This document shows positions 17,518-25,529 of a stretch of 64,000 nt of DNA, in pieces. The position numbers and the translations under genes were made by a program. The notes under the pieces are model-generated. The model worked only from the letters and a program-made list of their open reading frames with translations. It ran no database searches and was not told the origin of the DNA. This DNA comes from Klebsiella planticola ATCC 33531 (GTDB lineage: Bacteria; Pseudomonadota; Gammaproteobacteria; Enterobacterales; Enterobacteriaceae). The stretch is taken from NCBI RefSeq assembly GCF_000735435.1, contig NZ_JMPP01000055.1, positions 1 through 64,000 of the forward strand, in the 5' to 3' direction. Numbering within the stretch: the first letter of the stretch is position 1; every line of letters starts with the position of its first letter.

Positions 17518-17533
17518 TGGCATTATTTTTGCT
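17518..17533 (+). promoter_or_regulatory. Sigma-54 promoter of guaD
   Basis: TGGCAT-N5-TTGCT matches the RpoN -24/-12 consensus very well and lies 41 bp before the guaD ATG. It follows a GC-rich inverted repeat (TGCCGCGG...CCGCGGCA, 17478-17500) that may end the hpxC transcript. Confidence 0.75.
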
Positions 17534-17574
17534 CAATACCCTTGCCCCTATCTGGAACAAAGAAGGTTGTCCTG

Positions 17575-18891
17575 ATGATTGAGTACCACACCGCCGTTCG
17601 CGGCGCCTTTTTCGATATCGCCCACATCGCCGACAGCGCCGACGATATCGCTCGCCATGCGCGCTACCTTGATGATGGCGTGCTGTTTATCCAGCAGGGA
17701 AAAATTCAGGCGCTGCTACCGTGGCAGGAGGGCGAACAGTACCTGCATCCGCAAACAGGCTATCTCGATTTGCGCGGACAGCTGTTACTCCCCGGTTTTG
17801 TCGATGCGCACGTGCATTATCCGCAAACTGAGATGATTGGCGCCTTCGGCGAGCAGCTGCTGGAGTGGCTGACCACCTACACATTTCCGGTGGAGAGTCA
17901 GTTTTGTGATGAAGAGTATGCCGCAGAGATCGCGCAGTTCTTTATCAACCAGCTGCTGAGCCACGGCACCACCACCGCGCTGGTGTTTTGTACCCTGCAT
18001 CCCGAATCCGTCGATGCGCTGTTTAGCGAAGCCCTGCGGCTGAATATGCGCCTGCTGGCCGGTAAAGTGATGATGGACCGCCACACCCCGGACTATCTGA
18101 GTGAAACGGCGGAGCAGAGCTACCGGCAAACCCGCGAGCTCATTCAGCGCTGGCACCATCGGGGCCGCCTCGGCTACGCCATCACGCCGCGTTTTGCCCC
18201 CACGTCGACGCCGGAGCTGCTGACCGCGGTTCAACGCCTGCGGGAAGAGTTCCCGGATACCTGGCTGCATACCCACCTGAGCGAAAATCTCAATGAGATA
18301 GCGTGGGTAAAAAGCCTGTGGCCGGAGCATGAGCACTATCTTGATGTGTATCACCACTATCGCTTAACCGGCCAACGCAGCGTATTTGCCCACGGAGTTC
18401 ACCTCGCCGATGCGGAGTGGCGATGCCTGCACGAGACCGGCTCGGCGCTCGCCTTCTGCCCGACCTCAAATCTGTTTCTCGGCAGCGGTCTGTTCCGCTT
18501 GCCCACCAGTTGGCAGCAGAAGGTGCGTATCGGCATCGGCAGCGACGTCGGCGCGGGGACGACTTTCAGTATGCTACGCACTCTGGGCGAAGCCTATAAA
18601 GTGGCGCAGTTGCAAAGCTATCGTCTACGCGCCAGTGAAGCCTTTTACCATGCCACGCTGGGAGGAGCCCGGGCGCTGTCTCTCGATGAGAAAATTGGCA
18701 ACTTCCAGCCGGGAAAAGAGGCCGACTTTGTCGCCATCACCCCTGGGGTGACGCCGTTGCAGCGGCTGCGCCTCTCCCGCTGTCAGGATATTTACGAACA
18801 GCTGTTTGTCCTGATGACGCTGGGCGACGAACGCAATATTCACCAGACCTGGGTCAATGGCGAGTGCGTCTGGCACACAGAGGCGGAATAA
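17575..18891 (+). CDS. guaD: Guanine deaminase
   Basis: This 438-residue zinc amidohydrolase matches the length of E. coli GuaD (439). Key motifs are the HxH metal site in LPGFVDAHVHYPQTEMIG, then LHTHLSENLNEI, FAHGVHL and IGSDVGAGTTFSMLRT with the last aspartate ligand. It converts guanine to xanthine and ammonia, feeding HpxDE. The frame is open for 180 bp upstream, but ATG at 17575 after AAGAAGGTTG gives the usual N-terminus (MIEYHTAVRGAFFDI). It has its own sigma-54 promoter and converges on hpxT. Confidence 0.93.
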   Translation: MIEYHTAVRGAFFDIAHIADSADDIARHARYLDDGVLFIQQGKIQALLPWQEGEQYLHPQTGYLDLRGQLLLPGFVDAHVHYPQTEMIGAFGEQLLEWLTTYTFPVESQFCDEEYAAEIAQFFINQLLSHGTTTALVFCTLHPESVDALFSEALRLNMRLLAGKVMMDRHTPDYLSETAEQSYRQTRELIQRWHHRGRLGYAITPRFAPTSTPELLTAVQRLREEFPDTWLHTHLSENLNEIAWVKSLWPEHEHYLDVYHHYRLTGQRSVFAHGVHLADAEWRCLHETGSALAFCPTSNLFLGSGLFRLPTSWQQKVRIGIGSDVGAGTTFSMLRTLGEAYKVAQLQSYRLRASEAFYHATLGGARALSLDEKIGNFQPGKEADFVAITPGVTPLQRLRLSRCQDIYEQLFVLMTLGDERNIHQTWVNGECVWHTEAE

Positions 18892-18895
18892 GTAA

Positions 18896-18914
18896 GCCCG
18901 GCTCGCTGCCGGGC
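18896..18914. terminator. Hairpin between convergent guaD and hpxT
   Basis: GCCCGGCTCGCTGCCGGGC forms a 7-8 bp GC stem in the 33 bp between the two stop codons. It has no T-run and may serve both directions weakly. Confidence 0.4.
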
Positions 18915-18924
18915 GTTGGCACGC

Positions 18925-19251
18925 TCAGCTCCCGCGATAGGTTGACCAGCCGCCGGGGGCAATCAAGAACGGCAGATGGAAATGTTCATCCGCCTCTTCG
19001 GCAATCGCAAAATCAATCTGCGCGCACAGATACAGCGTCTCAAGACCGCCGCGGGTGAACCAGTCGCCAATATCCGCCACCAGCCGATAGCGGCCGGCGA
19101 CCAGCTTGCCCGGTGCCAGCGACGCGATGCGACCATTCGCATCCGTGATGCCGCTGGCGATAGATTGCCCTCCCCGCAGCAGGTTGACCACCACCCCCTG
19201 TGCAGGCTTGCCGGTGGAAACATCCAGAATATGGGTACTCAACGTATTCAT
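18925..19251 (-). CDS. hpxT: 5-hydroxyisourate hydrolase HpxT
   Basis: This 108-residue transthyretin-related protein hydrolyses 5-hydroxyisourate from HpxO to OHCU. The signature is complete: H7 in STHILDVSTGKPA, R41 region in TDANGRI, H92 in HFHLPFLIAPGGWSTYRGS and the diagnostic C-terminal YRGS. No signal peptide is present, so it is cytoplasmic. Its ATG overlaps the hpxQ stop by four bases (ATGA), so hpxQ and hpxT are coupled. Confidence 0.93.
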   Translation of the reverse strand: MNTLSTHILDVSTGKPAQGVVVNLLRGGQSIASGITDANGRIASLAPGKLVAGRYRLVADIGDWFTRGGLETLYLCAQIDFAIAEEADEHFHLPFLIAPGGWSTYRGS

Positions 19252-19748
19252 TCGCCAATGACTCCCGTTAGTCGTAATAACGTAATTTCACGTAGCTGCG
19301 CCAGCGCGCACGCAACCTCTTGCGCCGCGTTGTGGGTCAGCCGTTGCGTCAGCGCCTGCAGTATCTCTTCCCCGCTGCGACCTTTGGCACGAATCAGGAA
19401 CACCCGGCCAAAGCGCGCTTCATAGCGGGCGTTGCCCTCCGTTAACGCCTGGATGAGCGACGCATCCCGATCGTTGACCGCCGCCTGTTCCTGCCGCGAC
19501 AGCGCGGCATGTCCGTGCCGGGCGGCGGGTTTTTCGCCAATGCGCGGATGCGCGCTTAGCGCCAGATCCAGCTCCGGTTCGCCCCACGCCAGCGACTTCT
19601 GCTGCGCCACGGCTTGCAGCGTCGCCAGGTTCGGGTATGGCCGGGCCTGCACCAGCGCCGTCACCCAGGCGTCAATCGCCACGCACGGCTCCAGCAGATG
19701 CGCGGCCTCGTCGGCTGGCAGTTGGTTAAAGTCAGTAAGCAGGATCAT
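19248..19748 (-). CDS. hpxQ: OHCU decarboxylase HpxQ
   Basis: This 166-residue protein decarboxylates 2-oxo-4-hydroxy-4-carboxy-5-ureidoimidazoline stereospecifically to (S)-allantoin. Catalytic H67 lies in LSAHPRIGEKPAARHG, and the SRQEQAAV segment and C-terminal FLIRAKGRSGEEIL are family-typical. The frame extends further upstream, but ATG at 19748 follows a strong AAGGAGGG and yields the expected N-terminus MILLTDFNQLP. It precedes and overlaps hpxT. In K. pneumoniae a permease gene hpxP precedes it; none is found here. Confidence 0.9.
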   Translation of the reverse strand: MILLTDFNQLPADEAAHLLEPCVAIDAWVTALVQARPYPNLATLQAVAQQKSLAWGEPELDLALSAHPRIGEKPAARHGHAALSRQEQAAVNDRDASLIQALTEGNARYEARFGRVFLIRAKGRSGEEILQALTQRLTHNAAQEVACALAQLREITLLRLTGVIGE

Positions 19749-19931
19749 TGTCCCTCCTTGCCGCCGCCGCGCGTTGTCCGCGTGATAACAACCCTTGCCG
19801 GGGCGTCGCCCGTCGTTGGCCACGCGGACAGGGCCCCGCGCCATTGTCCATTGCCCAGGCCGTCAACTGACCGCTGTTGTTGTTTTGCAACATCTCCATT
19901 CCCCCGTTTCACCTCAACGTTGTCTGCACAG

Positions 19932-19947
19932 TGCACAAAGCAGGCCA
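19932..19947 (-). promoter_or_regulatory. Weak sigma-54-like element upstream of hpxQ
   Basis: On the minus strand TGGCCT-N5-GTGCA keeps GG and GC at the right spacing. It lies 184 bp before the hpxQ start, far for a promoter of hpxQ alone. That distance is compatible with loss of an intervening gene. Confidence 0.35.
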
Positions 19948-20130
19948 GAGTGGCGCCGCGGGCCGCCCGTCAATAGCGAAGCTCAATAACCTGTTGTTTA
20001 TTAATGATAATTACTCGATATCGCTGTTACCTGCCCGCTCATCTGTTGTGCGCCGTTGATGAAACTTTCGATTCCATCATTATCCTTAAGAAATTTTTAG
20101 TTCAGAAAATGGCAATTGCCACCCTCTGAC

Positions 20131-20145
20131 GCACCAGATAAGTGC
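20131..20145 (+). promoter_or_regulatory. NtrC-like site upstream of hpxO
   Basis: GCACC-N5-AGTGC fits the NtrC core GCACY-N5-RGTGC exactly and is followed by A, extending the dyad (TGCA on the right side). It lies about 53 bp upstream of the hpxO -24 element, which is close but acceptable for an enhancer. Confidence 0.6.
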
Positions 20146-20197
20146 AAAACCTCGCCGTGTTGTCGCCGCAAGGCCGATTTTAGTGCTTTGAGCAAGC

Positions 20198-20213
20198 TGG
20201 TACGCAAATTGCT
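20198..20213 (+). promoter_or_regulatory. Sigma-54 promoter of hpxO
   Basis: TGGTAC-N5-TTGCT matches the -24/-12 consensus with one mismatch and sits 35 bp before the hpxO ATG. Together with the NtrC-like site upstream it suggests nitrogen-limitation control. Confidence 0.7.
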
Positions 20214-20247
20214 CACTTCCCTGATGACGCAATATAAGGAGAACAGC

Positions 20248-21402
20248 ATGAAAGCATTAGTGATTGGTGCCGGTATCGGCGGTCTGAGCGCGGCGGTAGC
20301 CCTCAAGAATGCGGGAATTACCTGCGAGGTGTTTGAGGCGGTGAAAGAGATAAAGCCGGTCGGCGCGGCGATCTCCATCTGGCCAAACGGCGTGAAGTGC
20401 ATGAACAACCTCGGCATGGGCGAGATAATCGAAACCTACGGCGGCCCGATGCACTTTTTAGCCTATAAAGAGTATCAGGGCGGAGAAACCCTGACCCGCT
20501 TTAGCCTCGCTCCGCTGGTTGAACGCACCGGTGGCCGCCCCTGCCCGGTGTCACGCAGCGAACTGCAAAGAGAGATGCTCGATTTTTGGGGACGCGAGGC
20601 GGTGCAGTTTGGTAAACGGGTGACTCGCGCGGAAGAAAACGCTGACGGTGTCACCGTCTGGTTTAGCGACGGGAGCACGGCCCACGGTGATTTTCTGATC
20701 GCCGCCGACGGTAGCCACTCGGCGCTGCGCCCCTATGTACTTGGCCATCAGCCCGAACGCCGCTATGCGGGTTACGTCAACTGGAACGGACTGGTGGATA
20801 TCGATGAGAGCATTGCGCCGGCGGATCAGTGGACCACCTTTGTCGGCGAAGGCAAACGTGTCTCGCTGATGCCGGTGGCGCATGGCCGTTTCTATTTCTT
20901 CTTTGATGTTCCGCTGCCCGCCGGTCTGGCCGAAGATCGGCGCACCCTGCGCGACGATCTCAGCCGCTACTTCAGCGGTTGGGCGCCAGCGGTGCAAAAA
21001 CTGATTGCCGCCCTGGATCCGCAGACAACCAACCGTGTTGAAATCCATGACATTGAACCCCTGGATACCCTGGTTCGCGGCAAGGTCGCGCTGCTCGGCG
21101 ATGCCGGTCACAGCACGACCCCGGACATCGGACAGGGCGGCTGCGCGGCGATGGAGGATGCGGTGGTGCTGGGCAATATTTTCCTGGAAAATCGTGAGAT
21201 TGTTTCCGCGCTGCGGCAGTACGAAGCGCTGCGCTGCGCGCGCGTACGCGACCTGATACTCAAGGCGCGCAAGCGCTGCGACATCACGCACGGGAAAGAT
21301 ATGGCCCTGACCCAGGCGTGGTATCAGGAGCTCAAAGAGGAGACCGGGGAGCGAATTATCAATGGCCTGTGCGAAACCATCCAGGGCGGCCCGCTGGGTT
21401 AA
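20248..21402 (+). CDS. hpxO: FAD-dependent urate hydroxylase HpxO
   Basis: This 384-residue class A flavoprotein monooxygenase oxidises urate to 5-hydroxyisourate with NADH and O2, replacing uricase. The N-terminal Rossmann motif is VIGAGIGGLSAAVALKNAG (residues 5-23), and the second FAD motif is LLGDAGHSTTPDIGQGG near residue 290. ATG at 20248 follows AAGGAGAACAGC; the open frame upstream is not family-like. It runs divergently from hpxQT and converges on hpxR, with overlapping stop codons (21399-21402). Confidence 0.93.
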   Translation: MKALVIGAGIGGLSAAVALKNAGITCEVFEAVKEIKPVGAAISIWPNGVKCMNNLGMGEIIETYGGPMHFLAYKEYQGGETLTRFSLAPLVERTGGRPCPVSRSELQREMLDFWGREAVQFGKRVTRAEENADGVTVWFSDGSTAHGDFLIAADGSHSALRPYVLGHQPERRYAGYVNWNGLVDIDESIAPADQWTTFVGEGKRVSLMPVAHGRFYFFFDVPLPAGLAEDRRTLRDDLSRYFSGWAPAVQKLIAALDPQTTNRVEIHDIEPLDTLVRGKVALLGDAGHSTTPDIGQGGCAAMEDAVVLGNIFLENREIVSALRQYEALRCARVRDLILKARKRCDITHGKDMALTQAWYQELKEETGERIINGLCETIQGGPLG

Positions 21403-22316
21403 CCTCCGCCGACGGTTTGCATCTCCTCCATCACCGCCGTCAATTTTTGAATCGCCATTTGCGCCGGACGAGACAGCTGGCGCGATGGCGCCGTACACAG
21501 CGCCAGCGTCAGCGGCCGCAGCAGCTTATTGCGCAGCGGAACAAACGCCAGTTGGCCGCTTTTCACCTCATCCAGAACATCCAGCAGGCTCAGAACGGTC
21601 ACGCCGCTGCCTTTCAGCACCAGCGATTTAATCAGCCGGATATCGTTACAGCTGATGCTGTTGGCCGGGCTAAAATCATAATGGCGATAGAGCAGGCCGA
21701 CGCGTTCGTGCACAATCAACGGAGCGCCAGGGACAATATGGCGCTGCTGGCTGAGCTCCCCCAGGGAGAGCGCGGCCGCATCCGCCAGGGGGTTATCCGG
21801 GCGCATGACAACGCCCATTTCCAGTTCCACAAACGCCAGTACGCTCAGCCCCACCTGGCCTTCCGGATCAAGAATCAGGCCGAAATCGAGATCGGCCTGA
21901 CGAACTTTTTCGCTGACCGTATGGCTGTCGGCCACCTGCAAAACCAGTTCCAGCCAGTCCCAGGTACCGATAATATCGGCCAGCGCCGCGGCAAAGCTCC
22001 CCTCCGCCAGCGCCTGCACCATCCCCACGCTGACCGTTCCACGCTTCAGCCCCTGCAGCTCATCAAACTTTTGCCGGGTCAGGCGAAACTCTTTTTGCCA
22101 GCGCAACAGATTGTCATACAGCAGCTCGCCGGCGGTCGTCATTCGCAGCCCTTCCGGTAGACGTTCAAACAGCGGCGTACCAAATGCCTCTTCGGCCTGC
22201 AGGATCTGGCGATTGATCGCCGAAGCCGAAATATGCAGCTTTTCAGCGGCCCGACGCAGGCTGCCGCTGCGGGCGACTTCAGCAAAATAGAGCGCAAAAC
22301 GCGAAAACGGACTCAT
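21399..22316 (-). CDS. hpxR: LysR family regulator HpxR
   Basis: This LysR-type regulator (305 residues from ATG at 22316) has the N-terminal winged helix-turn-helix SRFALYFAEVARSGSLRRAA and LHISASAINRQILQAEE, followed by a two-lobed effector domain. An in-frame start 60 bp further upstream is possible, but the chosen one aligns with LysR N-termini. It is divergent from hpxDE. In Klebsiella HpxR is the activator of hpxDE responding to hypoxanthine. It shares overlapping stop codons with hpxO. Confidence 0.88.
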   Translation of the reverse strand: MSPFSRFALYFAEVARSGSLRRAAEKLHISASAINRQILQAEEAFGTPLFERLPEGLRMTTAGELLYDNLLRWQKEFRLTRQKFDELQGLKRGTVSVGMVQALAEGSFAAALADIIGTWDWLELVLQVADSHTVSEKVRQADLDFGLILDPEGQVGLSVLAFVELEMGVVMRPDNPLADAAALSLGELSQQRHIVPGAPLIVHERVGLLYRHYDFSPANSISCNDIRLIKSLVLKGSGVTVLSLLDVLDEVKSGQLAFVPLRNKLLRPLTLALCTAPSRQLSRPAQMAIQKLTAVMEEMQTVGGG

Positions 22317-22396
22317 GTCTACCCTGTCCTCTTTTTTGCAACGGGTTAGTGAATTAATGCTGATGGATGTCAACACCCTAATATGACAACAATAAA

Positions 22397-22428
22397 CTCA
22401 CAACAATTAAACAAATGTATTCTGTGAG
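22397..22428. promoter_or_regulatory. CTCACA-N20-TGTGAG dyad before hpxD
   Basis: Perfect six-base inverted arms lie at 22397-22402 and 22423-22428, just upstream of the hpxD ribosome binding site in the hpxR-hpxD divergent region. The dyad could be an HpxR target or form a hairpin in the hpxD leader. No sigma-54 motif is seen here, unlike the other hpx promoters. Confidence 0.35.
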
Positions 22429-22442
22429 CAGGAAGGAAAATC

Positions 22443-23480
22443 ATGAACAGAGCCGCGCCAACGCCCCCCGCCCATTGCACTTTCGATCCTGAAGACTGGC
22501 TACGCCTGGCCCGCTGCTGGCATCCGGTCGCCCGTGCCGAAGATATTGGCGCCGCGCCGGTGAAAGCGGTGCTGCTGGATGAACAGCTGGTTATCTATCG
22601 CATTAAGGGCCAGGTCGTGGTCGCGCGCGACGTCTGCCCGCACCGCGGCGTGCCGCTGACGCTGGGCTTCCATGATGAAGAGGGGATCGTTTGTCCCTAT
22701 CACGGCCTGCGCTTCGGGGAAGATGGTCTCTGCAACCGCATTCCCTCAAGCCCCGATCGGCCGGTACCGGCGAAACTTAATCTCACCTGCTACGCGGTCG
22801 AGGAGCGCTACGGGCTCATCTGGACCTGCCTGGCTTTCGATGCGGAAAACCCGATGCCGTTGCCCACCCTTCCCCACTGGGACGATGAGGGCTTCCAGCA
22901 GATCAACTGCCCGGCCTTTGAAGTCAACGGCTTTGCCGGTCGCCAGGTCGAGGGATTTCTCGATGTTGCCCACTTCGCCTGGATCCATACCGAGACCTTC
23001 GCTGATCCCGATAATCAAGTGGTTCCCGACTATAACCCGCAGGAGACCCCCTTTGGCTTCATCGCCGATTACTGGAGTTCGGTCGGCAATTACCCGGCCA
23101 GTTCTGAATTTCGGGCCCCGGATGGCTTCCAGTGGCTGCGTCATTTTGAGTTGCACCTGCCCTTTACGGCAACCCTGACCATCCATTTCCCTGGCGAGGC
23201 CCGACTGGTGATCATGAATGCCGCCTCACCGGTATCATCGCGGGTGACCCGAATGTTTGCCCCCATTGCGCGCAATTTTGACCTGCATGTGCCGGTGGAA
23301 GAGGTACATGCGTTCAACCTGCGCGTGTTCGAAGAGGACCGTCTGATGGTGGAGACTCAACGTCCGGAACGGCTGCCGCTGGACTTAACGCTTGAGGCGC
23401 ACATTCCCGCCGATCGCAGTTCAATCGCCTATCGCCGTAGCCTGAAGAAAATGGGTTTTGGTGAGTTTTTCCTGGTGTAA
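22443..23480 (+). CDS. hpxD: Rieske oxygenase component HpxD
   Basis: This 345-residue terminal oxygenase is of the ring-hydroxylating Rieske type. The [2Fe-2S] ligands are C65-x-H67 and C84-x2-H87 in CPHRGVPL and CPYHGLRFG. The mononuclear iron motif is D174-x2-H177-x4-H182 in FLDVAHFAWIHTETF. With HpxE it hydroxylates hypoxanthine and xanthine to urate, doing the work of a molybdenum xanthine dehydrogenase. It starts after AGGAAGG and is 13 bp from hpxE. Confidence 0.93.
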   Translation: MNRAAPTPPAHCTFDPEDWLRLARCWHPVARAEDIGAAPVKAVLLDEQLVIYRIKGQVVVARDVCPHRGVPLTLGFHDEEGIVCPYHGLRFGEDGLCNRIPSSPDRPVPAKLNLTCYAVEERYGLIWTCLAFDAENPMPLPTLPHWDDEGFQQINCPAFEVNGFAGRQVEGFLDVAHFAWIHTETFADPDNQVVPDYNPQETPFGFIADYWSSVGNYPASSEFRAPDGFQWLRHFELHLPFTATLTIHFPGEARLVIMNAASPVSSRVTRMFAPIARNFDLHVPVEEVHAFNLRVFEEDRLMVETQRPERLPLDLTLEAHIPADRSSIAYRRSLKKMGFGEFFLV

Positions 23481-23493
23481 AGGGAGAAGAGTG

Positions 23494-24468
23494 ATGAGTG
23501 ACGTACTGAAGGTCGTTGTCGATGGCCTGTGGCGCGAGGGGGACAAAAGCCTCGCCATCAAATTGTTAGCACCGGACGGTAGACCGCTTCCCGGCTGGCT
23601 GCCGGGGGCACATATTGACGTTCACCTGCCCTGCGGGATAATTCGCCAGTATTCGCTTACCGGTCGCCACGCCGAAGCGGGCGCCGACGCTTACCTGATC
23701 TGCGTGAGTCGGGAGGGCGCCTCCCGCGGCGGGTCACGCTATATTCATGAGACGCTGCGCCCGGGCCAGACGCTGCTTATCTCTCCGCCGCGCAATCTGT
23801 TTGCGCTGCAGCCTGCGCGACAGGTTACGCTGCTGGCCGCCGGCATTGGCATCACGCCGCTGTATACCATGGCCCTGCATCTCGACGCGGCGGGCACGCC
23901 GTTTGAGCTGCACTACTACGTTAAGCGTCGGGAAAATGCGGCCTTTGTCGGCGAAATAGCAAAAATCATCAGCCATGGCACCTGCGTGGTCCATTGTTCA
24001 GATGAAGGGCAAAGTCCGCGCTCGTCGTTGGCTGATACGCTGGGCGATGCGCGCGCCGACCACCATCTGTATCTCTGCGGCCCGTCGGGTTTTATGGATA
24101 CCGCCCGGCGAATTGCGGCGGAGAAAAACTGGCCCGAGGCGCAGGTTCACAGCGAAGCCTTCCAGCCGCTGAAGGCCGCCGCGACGAGCGATGATCAGGA
24201 TACGTTTACCGTCACCCTGGCGTCGTCGGGCGAGACGTGGCCGGTTCCGGGCGATAAGACCATTGCCCAGGTGCTTCAGGAACATGGCGTCGCCGTGCCG
24301 CTCTCCTGCGAAATGGGGATGTGCGGCGCCTGCCTGACACCGCTGATGGCCGGTGAGGCCGATCATCGTGATACGGTACAGTCAGAGGCCGAGAAATCTG
24401 CCGCCGCGCAGCAGATAGCCCTGTGCTGCTCGCGCAGCCGCTCGGCAAACTTAGTCATTGATTTGTAA
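23494..24468 (+). CDS. hpxE: Oxygenase reductase component HpxE
   Basis: This 324-residue phthalate dioxygenase reductase-type flavoprotein has an N-terminal flavin domain (RQYSLTGRHAE), an NAD domain (VTLLAAGIGITPLYTMA, LYLCGPSGFMDTA) and a C-terminal plant-type [2Fe-2S] domain (CEMGMCGACL, then CC near the end). It passes electrons from NAD(P)H to HpxD. ATG at 23494 follows GGGAGAAGAG; a GTG lies one codon earlier. It is the last gene of the purine cluster. Confidence 0.92.
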   Translation: MSDVLKVVVDGLWREGDKSLAIKLLAPDGRPLPGWLPGAHIDVHLPCGIIRQYSLTGRHAEAGADAYLICVSREGASRGGSRYIHETLRPGQTLLISPPRNLFALQPARQVTLLAAGIGITPLYTMALHLDAAGTPFELHYYVKRRENAAFVGEIAKIISHGTCVVHCSDEGQSPRSSLADTLGDARADHHLYLCGPSGFMDTARRIAAEKNWPEAQVHSEAFQPLKAAATSDDQDTFTVTLASSGETWPVPGDKTIAQVLQEHGVAVPLSCEMGMCGACLTPLMAGEADHRDTVQSEAEKSAAAQQIALCCSRSRSANLVIDL

Positions 24469-24690
24469 TTTTTGCCCTCTCCGGGGTCTGATGATAGCGC
24501 ACCACAGGATCTCAGACGCCGGGCCTGCCCCACTCCCGCCGGTAAAATAAAATTCATTTAAATCAGCGACATATAAAATCATGCCATTCATTCATAATTA
24601 AGATAAAAATTATTCATTTCCTTTCTGAATCAATCACCGCCATATTTGTATGACAAATAACTCCACAGCGAAACGGGCCGCGCCGATATC

Positions 24691-25032
24691 ATGGTAACGA
24701 CACTGCAAGAGAAACAGGTTCAGGCGCAAAGTCTACAGGAGCGGGGATTATTGCGGCGTGCCTTAGCGCTGTGGAACGAAATCGCGCGACACGGCGACAG
24801 CGAACTGACGCCGATAGCCCGCCACAAACAACAGGAGATCGCCGCGCTGCTGACGCAGCAAAAAGTAGAGAAAGAGGCAGCGAAATATCACTGCCGATCC
24901 CATATCGACGCCGATCGGGAATGGATTATGACGCATCTGCGTAACGGCATGAAGCCGAGGGAGATTGAAGGGTTAACGCGGCGTTCCAGCGCGTTTATCT
25001 ACCGCTGCAAAAAGCTGCTGGCCGGAGAATAA
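24691..25032 (+). CDS. Small PerC-like putative regulator
   Basis: This 113-residue protein starts ATG at 24691. Residues ~9-40 (AQSLQERGLLRRALALWNEIA) resemble the PerC family pattern of an alpha-helical repeat with a GLxRRAxxxW core. The C-terminal part (RNGMKPREIEGLTRRSSAF) looks like a helix-turn-helix. PerC-type proteins are horizontally carried transcription modulators in enterobacteria. Its neighbours are the purine cluster and the DarT operon, with no clear link to either. It is followed by a strong terminator at 25155. The family call is tentative. Confidence 0.5.
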   Translation: MVTTLQEKQVQAQSLQERGLLRRALALWNEIARHGDSELTPIARHKQQEIAALLTQQKVEKEAAKYHCRSHIDADREWIMTHLRNGMKPREIEGLTRRSSAFIYRCKKLLAGE

Positions 25033-25154
25033 CCCCGGGCTCCAACGATAGCTGACCAGCTTTCTGGGTATTGCAGCCTGTGCCGCCGTTCCCAGACAGG
25101 TGTTCAGGAACCCCCGAAACACCAATCATAATATGGAGTTGTATCCGAGTCTTC

Positions 25155-25182
25155 GCCAGCCAGCTCCTGGCTGGCTTTTTTT
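25155..25182 (+). terminator. Rho-independent terminator
   Basis: GCCAGCCAG-CTC-CTGGCTGGC forms a perfect 9 bp stem followed by seven T residues. It ends plus-strand transcription from the PerC-like gene and lies 27 bp before the end of the convergent DarT operon. Confidence 0.9.
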
Positions 25183-25208
25183 CACCGCCCGAATGCGGCC
25201 ATGGCGGC

Positions 25209-25529
25209 TTACTTTCCGGGGCGTTTTTCATTCAGCAGCCGGGCGTATCTGGCCCTGTTTTCTTCATACAGCGCGTTAAACGTCTGCCGATTTTGGGGAT
25301 CCATTCCCGCCAGCATCGCCTCTTGTTTTTCCTGACGCTGGATACGCTCCTGCACCGATTTCAATGCGGCTTCCATAGCAATCAGCTCTCCGGAGAGGGC
25401 GCTTTCCAGCATTGAGCGATACAAATACTCGCGTGCCAGCGTTCCGAGCGCATTATTGGCCTGGTTGATGGCGTCGTGGGTTTTATTAAGGGATTCGGCA
25501 ACGGCGGCCAGGATTTTGTTCTCGTTCAT
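25209..25529 (-). CDS. Hypothetical helical protein in DarT/NADAR operon
   Basis: This 106-residue protein of unknown family is almost entirely predicted helix (AVAESLNKTHDAINQANN, LIAMEAALKSVQERIQRQ) and rich in charged residues, with no membrane segment. It overlaps the stop of the upstream small gene by four bases (ATGA), so it is translated with the operon. It could be a structural or accessory partner of the toxin-antitoxin pair; no function is assigned. Confidence 0.65.
   Translation of the reverse strand: MNENKILAAVAESLNKTHDAINQANNALGTLAREYLYRSMLESALSGELIAMEAALKSVQERIQRQEKQEAMLAGMDPQNRQTFNALYEENRARYARLLNEKRPGK

Larger units (their letters stand above)
19749..20247. other. hpxQ-hpxO intergenic region, no permease gene
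   Basis: This ~500 bp gap lies between divergent hpxQ and hpxO. K. pneumoniae has hpxP, hpxQ and hpxT together, but there is no room for a ~1.4 kb permease gene here and no recognisable remnant. The gap holds a weak sigma-54-like element toward hpxQ (19932-19947), an NtrC-like site (20131-20145) and a good sigma-54 promoter toward hpxO (20198-20213). A CTGCACAGTGCAC near-palindrome begins at about 19924. Confidence 0.6.
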
